The notes under the pieces are model-generated. The model did no database searches. It was not told the DNA's origin and saw nothing but the letters and a program-made list of their open reading frames with translations. From assembly GCA_015679605.1 (NCBI GenBank), contig JAAAVE010000886.1, positions 287 through 11,557 on the forward strand: DNA of 11,271 nt. Reading direction: 5' to 3'. The position numbers and the translations under genes were made by a program. Source of the DNA: Podila epigama (Eukaryota; Mortierellomycota; Mortierellomycetes; Mortierellales; Mortierellaceae). Below are positions 8,101 to 11,271 of this stretch, one piece after another (position 1 is the stretch's first letter; every line of letters starts with the position of its first letter).

Positions 8101-10425
8101 TTTTCGTGAGTGAAAGCTCGGCAAACGGTGTATAGTCCTCATAATCACCAGGCACAATGATATCTATCAATTCATCCGATTCATCCTGTTCTTCCTGTGT
8201 CACTCCTGAAGTCTTGGTATCTAGATTAAGCACCTGAGCTATCGCCTGATCTTCCATGGGGCCGAGCTCAGGTGATACCATGACTGTATCTTGCCCAGCT
8301 TGGTTGACAGTTTCAGAGTGACCAGAATACGAGTTGGGCCGAGGTGTTTCGCCCCATGGTAATGTTGGTTTAGAAGGTGTGTTGTTGTTTTCGGGTTTCG
8401 ACCGTGGAAATGTCCAAAAGGGTTTGGATGATTGTTGTTGTTCTTGATGCTGTTGCTGTTGCTGGTCTGGTTGCTGTTGCTTGGTCAAATTTCGATGCAA
8501 TGGTGATGTTGGACTGGGACTGCTGTCATAGTGTGAGGTAAAAGAACCCATAGTCGTTGGAGACACCTCACTTGACCCATAGGCGCTCGGCAAAGTCGTC
8601 GGGCTCGATTGTTGCGAGGAAGTCGCAAAACGATGCTTGTCCTTTGAAGTGGTGGAGGATGACTTGATAGAGGCCAAAGTGCTGTTCACCTTGTTCCTGA
8701 ATTTTGTGCGGAGGGATGTCGCTGGCGAGGCTCGGTTTTCTTCGACACGAACGCGCGAAGGAGGTGCCATGCTTCCAGTAGAGATGGAGGGCGATTGAGA
8801 GTCCTCCATATCAATGTCATGAAGCTCGAGCGAGGGACCGTCTCTCGTTTGCGTTGATCCAACATATGAGATCATGGAGACAGTCCCTGCCTCTGAGTGG
8901 TGACCCGAGTATGGTGCTGAGGTAGAGCTCTTGTCAGAGCTCACTGGTGCAGATTGGTCAAATTTCAATGGTGGGAGCACAAAGGACGAAGTGGTAGAAG
9001 GCGGTTGGTTTGCGGATGATGCTGCACTAGCCCTGTGGAACGTAACATGAACAATTAATTATTCATTCAATGTAGTTGGGTGACCATATCCCGTTCCCAA
9101 AGTATTTAAAGTGTAGACAGATAGAATGAAGACCATGGTGACACGAACGGATGAAAGACAATGGTAGAAAGAAGTGACAATGGAGTCGAACAAGAAGAAA
9201 TCAGAATAAAGAGGGTTGAAGAAAAAAAAATAAAGTCAACTGTGAACGACGTGAAGGATTCACTTGATAGGCATGAATGGAAACTTTGAGAAGATGATGC
9301 ATAGAAGCGAGTTTGTTGTCTAGTGAGGAAGATGGATGACAAACTATGGCCACAAAAACCAGATGTTCTGCAGCCACCCCCTTCTCCTTGAGCTAACCAC
9401 ATTCGCACGCTCACAAAAAAAAAACAAAGCGCATGCTCCTCTTCCTCGCCTCACTCCTTGCTTGTGAAAAAAAAGTAAACACAAACAACAACAAAAGATG
9501 ACCAAAAAAAAAAAAAAAAAAAAACGTACCTCTTCTGCTGATGCTTGTTCCTAAACTTGCCAATGGCCCGCATAAAGGTTGACCGCGCAGAAAATGGTGA
9601 ACTCGTTGATTGATCGTTGTTGGATTTGGGTGTTAGATAGGTAGACATCTGAACTGGCTCTGTGGAGATGGCTACCCCAGTGTGGTTGACATATGTGCTG
9701 TCTGTCGGAGGCATGACATTGACCCCGTTACCGGCTCGTTGTTGACCAATTGTCCATGCTGTCGTGGCATTGCTGGCGAGGTTACTTGGGGTTGAGGACA
9801 TTCGACGGGGCCCTTTGTGACTGGAGTGTGTCGGAATGTTGCCTCCTGAAGTGGTGGTGGTAACAGTATGCGATTCCGAGGATGAAATTACCGTACCTTC
9901 GCCTGCCGCATGAGATGGAGATGCGTGTTGTACTGACACTGCTGAAGGAGCCGTCGTGCTGAGGCCGCCTCGTCCACCACCCCCATTAAATGCAGCTCGG
10001 GATTTACCCCTGGTCTTTGGTCGATGCTCGCTTTTGATGTCAATGTCCCACTGACCGAATATTGAGCTCGCAGTCGATTGCAATGGGCTGTGAAGTTTCC
10101 GTTGGCGACGGGCGGACGAGTGTCTCGTTAATCTTGAGACACGGGCTGTTGTAGTTGTCGGTGATGTTGTTACTCTCGTTCGGCCGCGACGTACCCTATT
10201 GACGAGGGCGGGGGCGATCAGGGTGTTGTCCTGACTGTGTTGTGGATGATGGCGGGGTTGGTGTTGGTGGTTCTGGTGGCGATGTGGATGGAGCGAATGT
10301 TGGCCTGAGTGTTGGACGTCAATGGGTATCAATGGGTTGGGTAGAAATGATGCTGTGGAATAGACAGATGTGGAAGGCAGGAGGAAGAGAGGGGGCAGCG
10401 CAGCGGCTGGAGGATTGGAGACCAT
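5156..10425 (-). CDS. Large disordered, polyQ-rich protein of unknown function
   Basis: Exons 9530-10425 (if it starts at ATG 10425) and 5156-9032 join in phase (AG|G, Arg) to give 1590 residues. The donor is GTACGT and the acceptor TTCCACAG. I do not recognise the family and see no catalytic domain, signal peptide or membrane segment. Visible from the N-terminus: a His/Gln-rich stretch (about 39-64), basic clusters (ARRQRK), two copies of KFRNK (290-294 and 409-413), Gln-rich tracts near 480-500, an acidic motif DYEDYTPFAELSL followed by KRKK and eight Ala (about 590-620), EWRRALIKSLHLGR (about 717), RRRRRSSAARS, a more ordered-looking island (FTFELADLYAHDV, about 885-922), nine Gly (about 1217-1226), more polyQ, a charged helix (DFEALLQMAEQEQRKGWEEL, about 1348), polyAsn and a basic tail (KRVMKKKMSVIKLSG). 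The composition suggests a nuclear or scaffold/regulatory protein; this is inference. The 5' end is uncertain: an in-frame TAA lies just upstream of ATG 10425, but two upstream exons could also splice in. Confidence 0.72.
5439..5463 (-). repeat. AAT/AAC triplet repeat encoding polyasparagine
   Basis: A run of AAC and AAT codons gives seven Asn in the large protein, just after HTS. It is mixed-codon, so only partly a pure microsatellite. Confidence 0.85.
5546..5568 (-). repeat. CAA repeat encoding polyglutamine
   Basis: Tandem CAA codons encode six Gln within RQEQQQQQQHQS of the large protein. Confidence 0.85.
5669..5709 (-). repeat. CAG/CAA repeat encoding polyglutamine
   Basis: CAA codons, one CGA (Arg), two CAA and then six uninterrupted CAG codons give QQQRQQQQQQQQHRQ. 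This is the purest CAG run of the gene and the one most likely to vary in length between strains. Confidence 0.88.
5963..5990 (-). repeat. CAG/CAA repeat encoding polyglutamine
   Basis: Mixed CAG and CAA codons encode nine Gln (LLQQQQQQQQQSKQ). Confidence 0.88.
6255..6282 (-). repeat. GGA repeat encoding polyglycine
   Basis: Tandem GGA codons (CCT repeats on the + strand) encode nine Gly between VS and IGRQQG of the large protein. Confidence 0.88.
8429..8482 (-). repeat. Imperfect CAG/CAA tract encoding a Gln-rich segment
   Basis: An imperfect repeat encodes KQQQPDQQQQQHQEQQQSS, with Pro, Asp, His and Glu interruptions. It is older and more degenerate than the tract at 5669-5709. Confidence 0.85.
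9033..9529 (-). other. 497-base intron of the large gene
   Basis: Donor GTACGT at 9529-9524 is followed almost at once by 21 consecutive Ts on the transcript strand (9524-9504). The acceptor CCACAG ends at 9033. Joining restores one open frame (KHQQKR then ASAASSANQPP). It is the longest firmly placed intron in the window. A chance reading frame at 9106-9414 inside it is Ser/Phe-rich and not convincing as an exon. Confidence 0.8.
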
Positions 10426-10996
10426 CTGTGTTTGTGTTGACCGATGTTTTTCCGTTGTCTCTTACTTCCTGAAGCTGAACCACCAAAGGGAAAGAGTGCG
10501 TGTGGTCGTGATTTTGATTGACGTGTTGAAAATGCAAACAACGGATTAGATGTTTGGATGGTGTGCTACGCGAAAGTAGAGTAGACGTACAATGTGCGAC
10601 GTGCTGAGGTGTGAGAAATAGGGAGGTTGGGAGAAAGAGAACTTTGTTGGCTGAAGTCCAATTGCCAAGAATAGAGCGCGAGATATCGAAGCGTGAGTAG
10701 TGCAAGAGTTTGAGCGAGGGTATGGTTGACGATTCAAAAAAAAAGGAAAAGTGATTGAAAAGGAATGAAAAACAGGTCAGGCGAAATGGATTAGATGATC
10801 TTTGCAATGTTGAAGACACTCCCACTCAACTCTTCCAGGGCCCATGGTCAAAAAGAACACAAGGCATACCAGAACAGAACGCGTGCATGCACAATTGATA
10901 TCTCACCTTGACTGTCCTGTATGTTTAAACAGAGAAGAGAACAAGACAAAGAGGTCGGTGTAAGAGAAGAGTGTGAGTGAATGGGTGAATGTGTGA
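10426..10996 (-). promoter_or_regulatory. Pyrimidine-rich leader/promoter region upstream of the large gene
   Basis: On the - strand this stretch is rich in C and T (for example TCTCCCAACCTCCCTATTTC), as in fungal promoters and 5' untranslated regions, with several splice-like sites. No convincing TATA box is seen. A leader with one or more introns is the likeliest reading; the transcription start cannot be placed. Confidence 0.4.
10466..10565 (-). other. Possible upstream coding exon of the large gene (alternative model)
   Basis: An open stretch of 33 codons begins after acceptor GCGTAG and ends at donor GTAAGA (10465-10460) with one base of a codon. It splices in frame to an acceptor CCACAG (exon from 10352) inside the region otherwise read as the N-terminus, giving GGSASG-T-SFLPNPL through a 113-base intron with a strongly pyrimidine-rich 3' half. 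If used, the ATG at 10425 is intronic and the true start lies further upstream. Confidence 0.4.
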
Positions 10997-11080
10997 ATGA
11001 ATGTGAAAAGAGATCCTGATCTTCTTGTTGTTGTTGTTGTTGTTGCAGTTTGCTGTTGTTTTCCTGCTTATTCTTTGTAT
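10907..11080 (-). other. Possible far-upstream polyQ exon of the large gene
   Basis: Between acceptor CTCATACAG and donor AAG|GTGAGA there are 57 open codons including seven CAA (Gln) and QEDQDLFSHSFTHSPIHS. It ends in phase 1, which fits the acceptor before 10352. The Gln and Ser/Thr-rich style matches the large protein. No Met is visible in it, so it would need another upstream exon. It competes with a + strand reading of the same DNA. Confidence 0.25.
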
Positions 11081-11188
11081 CTGTATGAGAATGCTCTCAG
11101 ACCTTGTCAACTGGAAAGTGATGACAATGCTCCCAATGCTCCCAATGCCTTTGGTGCGATTAAATCGTGTTATCGTGCTGAGGCTAAG
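10997..11188 (+). other. Possible first exon of a divergent secreted or membrane protein gene
   Basis: ATG at 10997 opens 64 codons ending at a strong donor AAG|GTAAGG (11189). The start reads MNVKRDPDLLVVVVVVAV followed by CCCFPAYS, which looks like a signal peptide or anchor, then a part with a codon-preserving 9-base duplication (NAPNAPNA). The Val run, however, is only the translation of a GTT repeat, and the opposite strand also has an open polyQ frame. The rest would lie beyond the right edge. Confidence 0.22.
11026..11046. repeat. GTT/AAC triplet repeat
   Basis: Six tandem GTT units (AAC on the other strand). It reads as polyVal on + and as polyGln on -, in the two competing exon candidates. 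Confidence 0.85.
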
Positions 11189-11271
11189 GTAAGGAAAGGT
11201 GTGGGATGAGTGTGAAAGGCGCAATGAAAAGGAAGAAGGTTGTTTTGATGAAAGAAAGAAAGGGAAAAAAA
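11189..11271. other. Right-edge sequence, no assigned gene
   Basis: Purine-rich on + and pyrimidine-rich on -, with GAAA repeats at the end. It could be the start of an intron on + (after GTAAGG) or upstream sequence of the - strand gene. No coding stretch is seen. Confidence 0.4.

Noticed and set aside
9106-9414. 102-codon - strand frame within the 497-base intron
   Set aside because: Ser/Phe/Leu-rich translation of T- and C-rich intron DNA, with no need for it in the splice model.
2924-10425. Functional gene cluster linking the three genes
   Set aside because: The genes have unrelated likely roles and separate promoters; nothing in the sequence shows co-regulation.
10844-11191. Two-exon + strand small protein (MVKKNTRHTRTER.. 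spliced to a hydrophobic segment)
   Set aside because: Donor GTATGT (10919) and acceptor at 11048 join in phase, but the second part is Met/Leu/Val-rich in an off frame, ends by chance in the GTAAGG donor, and lacks any recognisable feature.
1-11271. tRNA, rRNA, CRISPR array, transposon ends, prokaryotic operon or toxin-antitoxin system
   Set aside because: No cloverleaf, spaced direct repeats, terminal inverted repeats or transposase motifs were found; spliced genes show it is eukaryotic nuclear DNA.

Overview
This looks like nuclear DNA from a fungus. Genes are broken by many short introns (about 90 to 500 bases) with GT..AG ends, CTAAC-type branch points and long T tracts. Intergenic gaps are short, and one protein is full of polyglutamine and other homopolymer tracts. 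A Mucoromycota-type lineage, perhaps Mortierella-like, is my guess from style only. No bacterial operon, CRISPR array, rRNA, tRNA or transposon is visible.

Layout: (1) 1-2632, + strand: an RCC2-family protein (RCC1 beta-propeller) missing its first exon(s) at the left edge. It has nine visible exons and ends in a PHD finger plus a basic tail. (2) 2633-2923: a short gap between convergent genes. (3) 2924-4939, - strand: a complete six-exon gene for a 404-residue WD40 protein of the AAMP/Sqt1 family (chaperone of ribosomal protein uL16). (4) 4940-5155: its promoter region plus the 3' end of the next gene. (5) 5156 to about 10425, - strand: a very large, mostly disordered protein I do not recognise. 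Its two main exons are clear and its 5' end is not. (6) 10426-11271: leader or promoter sequence, with competing candidate exons on both strands around a GTT/AAC repeat.

The reading frames of genes 1 and 2 were checked by exon arithmetic. Gene 1 exons sum to 1547 bases (2 bases finishing a split codon, then 514 codons and a stop). Gene 2 exons sum to 1215 bases (404 codons and a stop). Gene 1 only keeps its frame if one intron is spliced at a GC donor.

The three genes do not form an evident pathway: a mitotic/chromatin-type protein, a ribosome assembly factor and an unknown protein. I see no convincing new multi-gene system. The most notable points are the RCC2-PHD architecture, the GC-AG intron and the uncharacterised large protein.
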